Made by a program: the position numbers and the translations under genes. Below are positions 31,394-41,783 of a stretch of 64,000 nt of DNA, piece by piece; position 1 is the stretch's first letter, and each line of letters starts with the position of its first letter. The stretch is from Incurvaria masculella (taxonomy: Eukaryota > Arthropoda > Insecta > Lepidoptera > Incurvariidae), in the NCBI GenBank assembly GCA_946894095.1, contig OX335662.1, positions 10,744,001 through 10,808,000 on the forward strand, read 5' to 3'. The notes beneath the pieces are model-generated. The model ran no database searches, was not told where the DNA came from, and worked only from the letters and a program-made list of their open reading frames with translations.

Positions 31394-33127
31394 CTAGCTG
31401 CGGTACCCGGCTCCGCTCGGGTTAGTGTCGGCTAAATTATCTCATGGATAAAAAGTAGCCCACATGACTGGTCCAAAATAGGGTCAAACTGGTCCAGGAC
31501 AATGTATCCATGTACCAAATTTAATCAAGATCGTTCGAGCCGAAATAGCAAGATGTAATGAGAAACATCCAATAATTCCCATTTAGAGCTTCGTTGACGT
31601 TTGGTGGCTATTTAAAAAAAAAACATTTGCCGCCAGAACCTTTCTGCACTTTCACTGCTACATTGCCTACCTAGTAAGTAACGTGTAACGTAGGTAAGTT
31701 CACCACAGCCAGCCTCAACATCGAAAACAGTAACCCATCTCGAACCTGACTGCTCCCAGAGATGCTATACATTGACAAAATACGCACACCCTTCTGGTAA
31801 TGAAGCGTTATATTATGTAGCCTATAAGTTTTTAGTAGAATCAGGCTAGACGTAGATACAATCCACGTCTAAATCGAGTAATTGGTTCTCAAGGATTTTA
31901 TCCTATTGGTCGCACCTCCGGCGATTTAGCGTGATGCCAAGTAGTGCTAAAGTTGCAGGAAATACCAAGCCGTACTTCGGTACAGTTAGTAAAAGTAAGC
32001 GCTGCCGCCGCGCCGCATGGACCCATTCCCAGCCGACACTTAAAAATAAATACCATCCGATCCTTTTGATCCTTTATTTATAGGGTCGCTAAACTATGGA
32101 ATCGACTCCATACCGATTTATTTCCCCCAAAGTCCCCCGGGGTCGTTGAAACATGGGGTGAAAGAGCACCTGGCCGGCCGGCATGGTTTTCGTATGCTTG
32201 GCTTAGTACCTACTAATCTACCAAACAAAAATTAAGAAACCATTCAACTGAAACCGTAATATCCTAACAATACGCGTTTAAACAATCAACCTAAAAAGCC
32301 CAAACAAATGCGTGCAGCTAGGAACGGCTGTCGCTAAGTTAGCATACCGCGCGGGTTGGTAAAAAGAATACGCGCGTCTTGACTGAGGCGGCGCGCGGGA
32401 ACCGCGGCCGGCGAGACGTTCGTCGCCAGCGTTTAGTTATTCTGTGCCAGCGTCGCCGATCGCTCCCCGATTCCCCGAATCACGGGAAATTTGAGGTATT
32501 GCGGGGAAAATGGTGGGGAATGCAAGCGTTGGGAAATTTGCGGGGAATTGGCCAATCCGTGGGGAATTTAGTTTTTTGCCTTTATATTTACCATTTTTTC
32601 TTTGCTCATTCGAAAAATATATCGAACATTAAAGCAATCGGGGCAACTTTGGATTTATCTTCTCCCGAAAGTTGACGGCCGTCGACTGCACGACCTTTTT
32701 TTTGGACATTCGAAATTTTCGATGAAAATTTGGTTCCTATTCCGGATTCTTACGGAATTCCGGGAATCCTAAGAACGTTTTTGGGGAATTGGAGGAGTGG
32801 TTATCGGCAACGCTGTTTGCCGTTTCGCGCGCTCGCGCGTAGGTACCTTCGGCTCGACTCGGCAATACTCGGTCCTCGTCGGGTGGCCACCGCCGTCACG
32901 GTCCTCGCCGCGCTATTATTTCGGTTTCGCTCCGCGCCCTCTGACTATTTTTCTTTTTGTTTGGCTCCTAAGGGTCTTTACGTGATGTTCAATAGCTTAA
33001 AGCCTTCCTTAAGAATTAGGCTATCGAATTTAATAATATTTTTTCAAACCTGACTGGTAGTTCCAGAGATTAGGGCGTTCAAACAAAAAAACAAACAAAC
33101 TCTTCAGCTTTATTATATTAGTATAGA
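31394..33127 (-). mobile_element. Helitron-like element, copy A, with GC-rich cargo
   Basis: Read on the minus strand the element begins TCTATAC (33127 downward), ends GCAGCTAG, carries the hairpin CCCGAGCGGAGCCGGG just before the end, and sits between A and T. All of these are Helitron hallmarks. It encodes no Rep/helicase, so it would be non-autonomous. It contains a Jockey LINE scrap (32055-32200) and a GC-rich block (about 32340-32950). Copy B at 38091-39817 is nearly identical. The frames of 62-107 aa inside recur in both copies and have no recognisable domain. Confidence 0.75.
32055..32200 (+). pseudogene. Jockey LINE 3' scrap carried inside Helitron A
   Basis: ATAGGGTCGCTAAACTATGG, ATTTATTTCCCCCAAAG and CACCTGGCCGGCCGGCATGG match 5215-5330. 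Its mirror lies in Helitron B at about 39015-39165, so it was part of the Helitron before that element duplicated. Confidence 0.75.
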
Positions 33128-33447
33128 TTATTGTTGTTACGTGAATGGGTTAGGAGGCTCAGCCAGTAATCGCCTGTGAAGCGATTATCGTATTAAAACT
33201 AAATCGTGAAGAGCTTTCACAACTTTTTCATGTTGCCACTGGAGTAGTGCATCGCTATAAGGTCCCTGCTTGCGGCGACGCCAGGTTCGGGTCTCCTCTT
33301 TCCCTAAAATATGGTTGATAGAGGCGATGGCTGTGCCTGACGTGATGCTCGTGAACGGATGCTGTTTGTGGGAACTGGCTTGCTCCAATTGGCAACATGC
33401 TAGATGGCGGGCATGGTATTTACTAATAAACGGATATTTGTCATGAA
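33128..33447. other. Unassigned DNA beside Helitron A
   Basis: A 92-aa minus-strand frame (33185-33463) has no recognisable motif. Confidence 0.35.
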
Positions 33448-33682
33448 CTGTTGCATATGACATGAATTGTTGATTCTCGTCGATTCATATTAATTTAGCG
33501 TGTTTATCTGTGGGTCTAAATACTTTTGTAAATTTAGACTAAGTGGACGTTGAAAAAAAAAACCAGCGGAGTTTCTTGCCAGTTCTTCTTCGCTGGGATT
33601 GCCCCGAACTGGCTAAAGATAAAATATGACAAATCCGAGTGCAGTGTACTGTCTGTGGATGATGAATAAACAATAAACAATC
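33448..33682 (+). mobile_element. AATAAACAAT-tailed repeat
   Basis: The same family as 23411-23648, here not inside a SINE: GGAGTTTCTTGCCAGTTCTT, AAAATATGACAAATCCGAG and the tail AATAAACAATAAACAAT. Confidence 0.7.
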
Positions 33683-33713
33683 GAGTGCGCATTTAAGTGT
33701 TTCCATAATATCC

Positions 33714-33860
33714 ATACTCATATTACAAATGTGAAAGTTACTCTGTGCGTCTGTTGCGTTTCACGCCTAAACCTTTGAACCAATTTTGATGAAATATTTT
33801 ACAGAGTCTGGACCTTGGAAAAGTACATAGACTACATTTTGAGGCAACATTAAATTTGAA
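33714..33860 (+). mobile_element. Helitron-like 5' region fragment
   Basis: CATACTCATATTACAAATGT then AAGTTACTCTGTGCGTCTGT and AATTTTGATGAAATATTTTA are typical of the common lepidopteran Helitron 5' region. The TC end is altered. Confidence 0.6.
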
Positions 33861-33902
33861 GGAGGTGAATTTTGAAAGTATTTATGTGGAACTCATTTTT
33901 TC

Positions 33903-34301
33903 ATGCAACCTGACATGGATGGCTAATACCACACAATTAACGTTATGATATTAGCCCAATACACCACATTCCCAAAGGAATTATGTGCCATGCCAGGACC
34001 TTCCCTTTATGAGCACGGATACATTGAACTGGATGGAAAACACGGACAATTTTTCATTGCCGCTTCGACCATATTTTCATCCGATGCGATGGTACCAATC
34101 CGGGCGGGCTTAAACCCTACCACCTAGTAGGGGAAGGGGACCTACAGTTTTACGTTGATTCCGAACCATGGAGCAGCTGGCATTCGTGACGAAATGCACT
34201 TATCGAACTCGGAAAGAGAAAAAAAAGTGGTGCATGTCGGAATTGAACCCAGACCTCTGGTACGCTAGACCAGTCCCCGCGCCACTAGGCTATGAGCCGC
34301 T
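33903..34301 (-). mobile_element. Full-length SINE, minus strand
   Basis: It runs from the tail (TTTTTTCATGCAACCTGACA) through every body block to the tRNA-like head (GGAATTGAACCCAGACC, CGCGCCACTAGGCTATGAGC). It is very close to the copy at 13433-13836. Confidence 0.9.
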
Positions 34302-34339
34302 CAAAAACAATATAATATCCGAAAAAATATTCATGCCGA

Positions 34340-34390
34340 CATCAGCCAAAACGACAATTTGAACCGAGCGGAGCCGGGTTCCGTTTGTGC
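34340..34390 (+). mobile_element. Helitron-like 3' hairpin scrap
   Basis: GAACCGAGCGGAGCCGGGTT is the 3' hairpin seen in copies A and B. The terminal CTAG is missing. Confidence 0.5.
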
Positions 34391-34412
34391 AAAACCTAGA
34401 ATATATTCATAT

Positions 34413-35004
34413 TTAACCGACTTCGAAAAAAAGGAGGAGGTTATCAATTCGTCTGTATCTTTTTTTTATGTTTGTTACCTCATCACTTTTGCCTGGGTGA
34501 ACCGATTTTGATGATTATTTTTTTAAATGATAGCTAGTGCTTCCCGAGTGGTCCCATTTAAATTTGGTTAAGTTCTGACAATGATATTCATGAGAAAATC
34601 ATAAAAGTCTTAAATTTATATTAAGATGTGCGCGACAAATGGACGAATAACTCAATATAACGCCAACCGATTTCGGTGATTCTTTTTTTATTGGAAAGGA
34701 CGTGTACAAATTAGTAAGTGTACTTCAGATTCACTAAAAATAAACAAATAAAAAAAATAACCGACTTCAAAGAAAAAGCACTAAAAAGTAAAAAATAATT
34801 TCCATTTTTGTAGTTACGATTTTTGTTATTTTTTTGAGTCGGTGTCAGCCAAGGTAGCCAAGGTTCTCTTGATTGGTGCAGCGCGTGCCCGGCTGACGCC
34901 GACTCAAAAAATTACAAAAATCGTAGCTACAAAAATGGAAATTATTTTTTTACTTTTTAGTGCTTTTTTATTGAAGTCGGTTATTTTTTTGCTAATTTTT
35001 TTTT
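34413..35004 (+). mobile_element. Hairpin-ended dispersed repeat, copy K1 (no TTAGG in loop)
   Basis: It starts TTAACCGACTTCG. Its 3' part is a near-perfect hairpin with arms at 34758-34850 and 34891-34985 (ACCGACTTCAAAGAAAAAGC and GTCGGTGTCAGCC on one side, mirrored on the other). The loop holds AAGGTAGCCAAGGT and TCTCTTGATTGGTGCAGCGC. The 84-aa frame in it is accidental. Confidence 0.8.
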
Positions 35005-35289
35005 GTGTATTTTTACTCTCATGGTGTGACGGATTTACCACTTATTTTAGGTTAATCAGCGACACCAACAATCGAACGGTTGTACTTAAATTTTGAAAAT
35101 TAGCCGCAAACGATCGGTTTATTTTTTATAATTTGTATTTATTATCTAAACTAATAATAATTATGTAAGTTGCTTTATTTTATAAGATACTGCGTTTAAA
35201 GACTCTATTTATGAAACTAAAACTAAATTGATTATTTTCTCTATTTTTATTTAATTCACTCTATTTTTAGAAATCATTTTTGAATGTAG

Positions 35290-35502
35290 CCTCCATAACT
35301 GTTAGTACACGTACATTTAACTAGCCACCAAATGTTTCCGAAGCTTTAAATGGGAATAATTTGATGTTTCTCATTAATTCTTACGATCTTAATAAAATTT
35401 GGTGGATGGATACATTGTCCTGGACCAGCCTTTTGGCAACTTTTTATCCATGAAATAATTCAGGCCGACATTAACCTGAGCGGAGCCGAGTACCGCACTT
35501 AG
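35290..35502 (+). mobile_element. Helitron-like 3' end fragment
   Basis: It shares CCACCAAATG, AATGGGAATAATTTGATG, GATACATTGTCCTGGACCAG and the hairpin CCTGAGCGGAGCCGAG with Helitrons A and B, ending CACTTAG followed by T. Confidence 0.65.
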
Positions 35503-35574
35503 TTAGGTAATATATCTTTTGTTTCGTGCAATTCACCCTTTTTTTTAATCACTTCGTAGGTTGACTTTATTATT

Positions 35575-35764
35575 TTGTCCGCCTGTCCGTCTGTCACAGG
35601 GCTGTATCTCCTGAACCGTAATAGGTAGGCAGCTGAAATTTTCACAGAGTGTGTATTTATTTTGCCGCTATAACAACAAATAGGTAAAAACTAATCGAAA
35701 TTAAAGGGTAAAACGTATGTTTTTGTGTTAAATCTTGTATCATGGTACGGAACCCTTCGTGTGC
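35575..35764 (-). mobile_element. CCGT-core dispersed repeat, copy P3, cut by a LINE
   Basis: It runs from GTCCGCCTGTCCGTCTGTCA to GGAACCCTTCGTGTGC, where the expected continuation GAGTCCGACTCGC is replaced by LINE sequence. This marks the 5' junction of the LINE insertion. Confidence 0.75.
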
Positions 35765-38087
35765 TCAGGTTGACATACAGCATCACTTATCGCAAGATGT
35801 ATGTCCTCATAACTTCATCCTTTATTGTCATTATATTTTCATATGCCACTAAAACGCATAAAAATATCGAACAAAAAAAAGTTTGCAGAGTGGGCTACAC
35901 GTGGTATCATGGTTTCAAAGGAAAAAATATTTCTATTGTATGATTTATTGAAGTTAAACAAAAGTACAGACCTTAAGTCATATGTATCTCTCTACAGCAA
36001 AGTTTTTAAAAAGGTCACAATTAGGGCAAAACAGTTGTTTTTAAGGGACAGAATACTAAATTCCGAAAACAAGATTAAAATGGCCTGGAGTATAATCAAA
36101 GAAGAAACGGGCAAAGCACCTATTATTGAAAATACTCGCCTCAAATTAAAAATTGGGGCAGACATTTTATCTGATGGTTGTAAGATTTCAAATTACTTCA
36201 ATAAATACTTCACTTCAGTGGCTGAAACCTCATCAAATAAAATTGACTCCAACACACAGTTAGCATTAAATCACCTGCAGGATTATACAGCACGTAGCAC
36301 TGCATCAGTTACTTTCGGTCCTGTCACATACTTAGAAGTTAAAAACATTCTTAGAGACCTTAAGTCTAAACGTTCTCAAGATCTTTGGAATATTTCCCCC
36401 AAATTACTAAAGTCACTAACAGGTGTCATAAATCCTCTAAAACAAGTTATAAATCAATGTCTAGAAAATGGCACATTTCCCGATTCCCTCAAAATAGCAA
36501 AGGTCATACCATTATATAAAAAAGGATGTCTCAATAATGTTGAGAATTACCGTCCGGTCTCCTTACTACCAGTTTTCAGCAAGGTTTTTGAAAAAGTTAT
36601 GGAAAAACGTTTGACTCACTTCTTCACTAAACACGATCTACTAAATTTCAGACAATTTGGATTTCGCAAAGGTAAGTCAACAGGAGATGCCATTGCGTCT
36701 ATGATAAAAACTTTATTAACATCTTTGGATTATTCTCAGCACACATATGGCATTTTCTGTGACTTATCAAAGGCATTTGACTGTGTAAGACATGATATAT
36801 TGTTATTAAAATTAGAGTATTATGGAGTAAGAGAAAAAGAGCTACGTTTATGTGAAACATACCTAGAAAACAGAAAACAAATATGTGAGGTCAGTGGTAT
36901 AAAATCGGATGTTGACCCTGTTACAATAGGAGTACCGCAAGGCTCTATCCTTGGTCCATTATTCTTTCTGATTTATGTGAATGACATTTCCGGTTCAATC
37001 GGGCAAGACATAGAACAAGTTATGTTTGCAGATGACATCTCAGTAGTTTTGAAAAACAAAAATATAATTGAACTACGGGAGGTTTTCTTGTCAGTAATTA
37101 AGTCGCTCACATCATGGTTTGAACACAATAATCTATTGTTAAATACTAATAAAACGAATGTAATGCATTTTGTTCTTGGGGCACATAGGCGTAAAAATAA
37201 TGAAGACGTAACCAATACTGTAGAGGAATTATCGTTAAACATGGCTAATGAATTAACTTTTCTGGGATTAATAATTGACAATAGATTCTGCTGGAAACCC
37301 CACATAGACAGTCTTGCTGGTAAACTGAGCTCAGCCTGTTATGCCATTAAAAAAATCAAGGAACTCTGTGGCACGCAAGCTGCAAAAACTGTCTACTTTG
37401 CTTACTTCGATAGTCTCATGTTGTATGGACTAATGTTTTGGGGAAATGCAGCAGAAGCAAATAGAATATTTGTCTTGCAAAAAAGAGCCTTGCGTTGTAT
37501 TCTTAGCATGAAAGCTATAGATTCTTGTAGGAATGTATTCAGCGAAATAGGAATTATGACCCTACCTAGCGCATATGTGTATCAAAATATCTGCCATGCT
37601 AGGAAATATAAGCACCATAATACCTTAAATGCTGATGTACATGACTACGATACTAGACATAAAACTGATTTACAAAATGTTAAGCATAGGTCATCAAAAT
37701 TTTCAAAAAGTTTTATATGCAATAGTATTAGGTTATACAACAAAATTCCAGAGGAGATTAGGAAATTAGGAGATAAATGTTTTAAGAGCAAATTGAAATC
37801 AGTATTAATAAAAAAAAGCTACTACACTATCCAGGAAGCCTTATTAGATAGAAAACTTGTTTAAATTAAAGCTCATGACTACATACTTGACCGGGTACCT
37901 AACACGGTACTACCAATTTTTTTTTTATTATTATTATTATTTTCTATTATTATTATTTTCTCTGACATGGGTACTACATTGTAGTATGAATTTGTTTATT
38001 TACTAACTTATATTTAATTTGATATTACCTAGTATCAAAAATGACGATGGCTTTTTACACCTGAATAATTTAGATCATAATTCCTAT
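35765..38087 (+). mobile_element. 5'-truncated Jockey/CR1-group LINE
   Basis: The left junction in P3 is at about 35764. The reverse transcriptase ORF follows, then a 3' untranslated part with ATT-rich text (37917-37965), reaching at most to Helitron B. The endonuclease domain and ORF1 are missing, as is normal for LINEs that stopped reverse transcription early. The exact 3' end was not found. Confidence 0.8.
35825..37864 (+). CDS. LINE reverse transcriptase ORF (ORF2 without endonuclease)
   Basis: An open frame of 679 codons encodes the RNA-directed DNA polymerase of a non-LTR retrotransposon, which would copy LINE RNA into DNA at a nick in the chromosome. Visible motifs in order: a linker with WSIIKEETGK (about residue 90), NYFNKYFTSV, KVIPLYKKG, NYRPVSLLP (241 on), FGFRKGKST, DLSKAFDCVRHD (313 on, the first catalytic aspartate), GVPQGSILGP (369 on) and MFADD (400-404, the catalytic pair, F in place of the commoner Y). 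A C-terminal thumb region follows, with VYFAYFDSLMLYG and LYNKIPEEIRKLG. The apurinic endonuclease expected before residue 1 is absent because the element is truncated just upstream, so the first methionine is simply the first in frame. The frame being open over 2 kb suggests a young insertion. Assignment to Jockey rather than CR1 or a sister clade is uncertain. Confidence 0.9.
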   Translation: MSLYFHMPLKRIKISNKKKFAEWATRGIMVSKEKIFLLYDLLKLNKSTDLKSYVSLYSKVFKKVTIRAKQLFLRDRILNSENKIKMAWSIIKEETGKAPIIENTRLKLKIGADILSDGCKISNYFNKYFTSVAETSSNKIDSNTQLALNHLQDYTARSTASVTFGPVTYLEVKNILRDLKSKRSQDLWNISPKLLKSLTGVINPLKQVINQCLENGTFPDSLKIAKVIPLYKKGCLNNVENYRPVSLLPVFSKVFEKVMEKRLTHFFTKHDLLNFRQFGFRKGKSTGDAIASMIKTLLTSLDYSQHTYGIFCDLSKAFDCVRHDILLLKLEYYGVREKELRLCETYLENRKQICEVSGIKSDVDPVTIGVPQGSILGPLFFLIYVNDISGSIGQDIEQVMFADDISVVLKNKNIIELREVFLSVIKSLTSWFEHNNLLLNTNKTNVMHFVLGAHRRKNNEDVTNTVEELSLNMANELTFLGLIIDNRFCWKPHIDSLAGKLSSACYAIKKIKELCGTQAAKTVYFAYFDSLMLYGLMFWGNAAEANRIFVLQKRALRCILSMKAIDSCRNVFSEIGIMTLPSAYVYQNICHARKYKHHNTLNADVHDYDTRHKTDLQNVKHRSSKFSKSFICNSIRLYNKIPEEIRKLGDKCFKSKLKSVLIKKSYYTIQEALLDRKLV

Positions 38088-38090
38088 TAA

Positions 38091-39817
38091 TCTATACTAT
38101 ATATATATAATATAATAAAGCTGAAGAGTTTGTTTGTTTTTTTGTTTGAACGCCCTAATCTCTGGAACTACCAGTCAGGTTTGAAAAAATATTATTAAAT
38201 TCGATAGCCTAATTCTTAAGGAAGGCTTTAAGCTATTGAACATCACGTAACGACCCTTAGGAGCCAAACAAAAAGAAAAATAGTCAGAGGGCGCGGAGCG
38301 AAACCGAAATAATAGCGCGGCGAGGACCGTGACGGCGGTGGCCACCCGACGAGGACCGAGTATTGCCGAGTCGAGCCGAAGGTACCTACGCGCGAGCGCG
38401 CGAAACGGCAAACAGCGTTGCCGATAACCACTCCTCCAATTCCCCAAAAACGTTCTTAGGATTCCCGGAATTCCGTAAGAATCCGGAATAGGAACCAAAT
38501 TTTCATCGAAAATTTCGAATGTCCAAAAAAAAGGTCGTGCAGTCGACGGCCGTCAACTTTCGGGAGAAGATAAATCCAAAGTTGCCCCGATTGCTTTAAT
38601 GTTCGATATATTTTTCGAATGAGCAAAGAAAAAATGGTAAATATAAAGGCAAAAAACTAAATTCCCCACGGATTGGCCAATTCCCCGCAAATTTCCCAAC
38701 GCTTGCATTCCCCACCATTTTCCCCGCAATACCTCAAATTTCCCGTGATTCGGGGAATCGGGGAGCGATCGGCGACGCTGGCACAGAATAACTAAACGCT
38801 GGCGACGAACGTCTCGCCGGCCGCGGTTCCCGCGCGCCGCCTCAGTCAAGACGCGCGTATTCTTTTTACCAACCCGCGCGGTATGCTAACTTAGCGACAG
38901 CCGTTCCTAGCTGCACGCATTTGTTTGGGCTTTTTAGGTTGATTGTTTAAACGCGTATTGTTAGGATATTACGGTTTCAGTTGAATGGTTTCTTAATTTT
39001 TGTTTGGTAGATTAGTAGGTACTAAGCCAAGCATACGAAAACCATGCCGGCCGGCCAGGTGCTCTTTCACCCCATGTTTCAACGACCCCGGGGGACTTTG
39101 GGGGAAATAAATCGGTATGGAGTCGATTCCATAGTTTAGCGACCCTATAAATAAAGGATCAAAAGGATCGGATGGTATTTATTTTTAAGTGTCGGCTGGG
39201 AATGGGTCCATGCGGCGCGGCGGCAGCGCTTACTTTTACTAACTGTACCGAAGTACGGCTTGGTATTTCCTGCAACTTTAGCACTACTTGGCATCACGCT
39301 AAATCGCCGGAGGTGCGACCAATAGGATAAAATCCTTGAGAACCAATTACTCGATTTAGACGTGGATTGTATCTACGTCTAGCCTGATTCTACTAAAAAC
39401 TTATAGGCTACATAATATAACGCTTCATTACCAGAAGGGTGTGCGTATTTTGTCAATGTATAGCATCTCTGGGAGCAGTCAGGTTCGAGATGGGTTACTG
39501 TTTTCGATGTTGAGGCTGGCTGTGGTGAACTTACCTACGTTACACGTTACTTACTAGGTAGGCAATGTAGCAGTGAAAGTGCAGAAGTTTTTTTTTTTAA
39601 TAGCCACCAAACGTCAACGAAGCTCTAAATGGGAATTATTGGATGTTTCTCATTACATCATGCTATTTCGGCTCGAACGATCTTGATTAAATTTGGTACA
39701 TGGATACATTGTCCTGGACCAGTTTGACCCTATTTTGGACCAGTCATGTGGGCTACTTTTTATCCATGAGATAATTTAGCTGACACTAACCCGAGCGGAG
39801 CCGGGTACCGCAGCTAG
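38091..39817 (+). mobile_element. Helitron-like element, copy B, inverted relative to A
   Basis: It begins TCTATACTATAT after an A and ends with the hairpin CCCGAGCGGAGCCGGG and GCAGCTAG. Compared with A it differs by a handful of changes: a roughly 10-bp AT expansion near the 5' end, a roughly 15-bp indel near 39590, and a few substitutions (for example CGT for CTT near 38250). The base after CTAG is A rather than T. The short frames mirror those in A and are not genes. Confidence 0.75.
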
Positions 39818-39929
39818 ATTAGAATAAGATGTCATTATAGTAGTCAAGAGTTTGCTCCTCACCAATGTATATAATGTTCTTTGTGAGCAGTAGTAATCAA
39901 TCAATCACTGTAAACTAGTTTGTAAGTAT

Positions 39930-40085
39930 CACTGGAAAACATAATAATACAATGACCAACCTGACGAAGTTTCTTGTCGGCTCTTCTTCGCCAGAAGTAA
40001 TCGAACCGACAGGAAAAAAAAAATGACGAATCCGAGTGTGTAATATACATCTAATGGAGGTAATAAAGAAACTGAAACTGAAACT
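39930..40085 (+). mobile_element. Retroelement 3' end related to the AATAAACAAT repeat
   Basis: GAAGTTTCTTGTCGGCTCTT and AATGACGAATCCGAGTGTG resemble the 23411 family. It ends in a GAAACT triple repeat after AATAAAGAAACTG. Confidence 0.55.
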
Positions 40086-40370
40086 GAGACTGTCAAATTG
40101 ACTTTGGCGAAACTGCATAAAATATTATCTCGTTCCGTCTGAAAACTCTGGTGTAAAGCGGAAACAATGGCTGAAGTATGAAGACGTGCGATATTTGCTC
40201 CTCGCGGTGTGTGAGGAACTAGAGTTCCGATAACTTGGCAATGTTTCAAATATTAATATTTTGAGCGGCGAGAATTTGGTAAAGGAAGCTGATGAGGAGT
40301 GTACATCTTTTTCTGTATTTTTGTAATAGGTTTGGCTGGGAAATGGATTGAAAAGAATACTCGGATCGAG
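40086..40370. other. Unassigned DNA
   Basis: Overlapping minus-strand frames of 106-112 aa cross this stretch and its neighbours but have no recognisable domain, and they run into repeats at both ends. Confidence 0.35.
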
Positions 40371-40768
40371 CGGCTCGTAGCTTAGTGGCGCGGGGACTCG
40401 ATTAGCATACCAGAGGCCTGGGTTCAAATCCTCGCCCCGTTCATGCACCACTTTCTTTCTCATTCTGAGTTGAATAAGTGCATTTCGTCACGAATGCGAG
40501 CTGCTCCATGGTTCGGAATCCATGTAAAACTATAGGTCCCCTTCCCCTACAAGGGTTTAAGCCCGCCCGGTTTGATACCATCACATTGGATAAAAATATG
40601 GTCAAAGCGGCAATGAAAAATTGTCAGTGTTTTCCATCCAGTATCCGTGCTCATAAAGGGAAGGTCCTGGCATGGCACCTAATTCTTTCGGGAATGTGGT
40701 GTATTGGGCTTATATCATAACGGTAGTTGTGTGGTATTTGCCATCCATGTCAGGTTGCATAAAAAAAA
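40371..40768 (+). mobile_element. Full-length SINE, plus strand
   Basis: The head CGGCTCGTAGCTTAGTGGCG leads to GATTAGCATACCAGAGG, whose loop text TTAGCAT resembles the anticodon loop of tRNA-Ala (AGC), and then box-B-like GGGTTCAAATCC. All body blocks and a short A-tail follow. Confidence 0.9.
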
Positions 40769-41236
40769 TTGTTTGAGCGCAACAATCAACAATAAAGTAT
40801 GAACAATACTACTGCATGAGATTCTGACCAAATAACCACGATGTAAAGGATGTTGCAACGGCCAGTACGTACAATTTGGGAAATTATTATTTGGATTGAA
40901 ATAAAACTAAGAATAAAAAAACTTTTTTTTTATATCCTCTAAATAAAAAGTTAGACTTTTACAAGTTAGACTTTCTGTACAAAGTAATTTATTCATTTAG
41001 TGTGAAATGAACCTAATGTTCCGTAAGATCGCGGGTACGTTGTATGTCACTGGACATGGATGGCTAATATCACACCTACTATCATGCCATTAGCCTGACA
41101 CGCCATATGGGATCTAGGTTCTATGCCGAGACATTCCTTATGCACGGTTACAACATCGCGTCAAATTGCACTAGACGAAAAAATATATTTCAAAATTTTA
41201 TGTCTCGGTAACTAGACACTTAAGAAAAAAAGGCCT
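40769..41236. other. AT-rich DNA with a degraded SINE fragment
   Basis: 41050-41165 keeps weak minus-strand SINE text (GGACATGGATGGCTAATATC, CATGCCATTAGCC). The rest is unassigned. Confidence 0.4.
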
Positions 41237-41594
41237 TTTTAGTGTTCCGTACCCAAAGGGTAAAAACGGAACCCTATTACTAAGCCTCCGCTGTCCGTCC
41301 GTCCGTCCGTCCGTCCGTCCGTCCGTCCGTCCGTCCGTCCGTCCGTCCGTCCGTCCGTCCGTCCGTCCGTCCGTCTGTCCGTCTGTCACAGGGCCGTATC
41401 TCATAAACCGTAATAGGTAGGCAGCTGAAATTTTCACAGAGTGTGTCTTTATTTTGCCGCTTTAACAACAAATAGGTAAAATAAAAAAAATAATAAACAG
41501 TAATGTGGGGCCCCATACAAAAAACGTGATTTTTTGGTGTTGATGGTACGGAACCCTTCGTGTGCGAGTCCGACTCGCACTTGGCCGGTTTTTT
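41237..41594 (-). mobile_element. CCGT-core dispersed repeat, copy P4, expanded tract
   Basis: The family's CCGT tract is expanded here to about 20 tandem units (41294-41380). The outer parts (GTTCCGTACCCAAAGGG and GAGTCCGACTCGCACTTGGC) are well preserved. Confidence 0.85.
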
Positions 41595-41783
41595 ATCATG
41601 GGGGGCCTTGTCAGGCGCCTCTTAGTTTAGAGTCTGGCGTTCGCAATTAGTCATGCTTTACAAAATACAAAAAAATATAATCACGCCAATAAAACGGGGT
41701 AAATAAAATCATAATATTACAACTTCCCATCCACTAGAGTAAGATCGGAATTCAGATTCGCATGGCAGACCCTTGAATATAGT

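Noticed and set aside
32379..33053. 98- and 107-aa frames repeated at 38175-38849 as a duplicated gene pair
   Set aside because: They lie inside the two near-identical Helitron-like copies, have no recognisable domain, and their match only reflects the recent duplication.
34842..35096. 84-aa hydrophobic frame (relatives at 58312-58584 and 60719-60904) as a small membrane protein
   Set aside because: All three run through the hairpin arms of K elements; the hydrophobic stretch is translated T-rich arm sequence.
40125..40463. 112-aa minus-strand frame
   Set aside because: Its start lies in the SINE head at 40371-40463 and no motif is visible in the rest.
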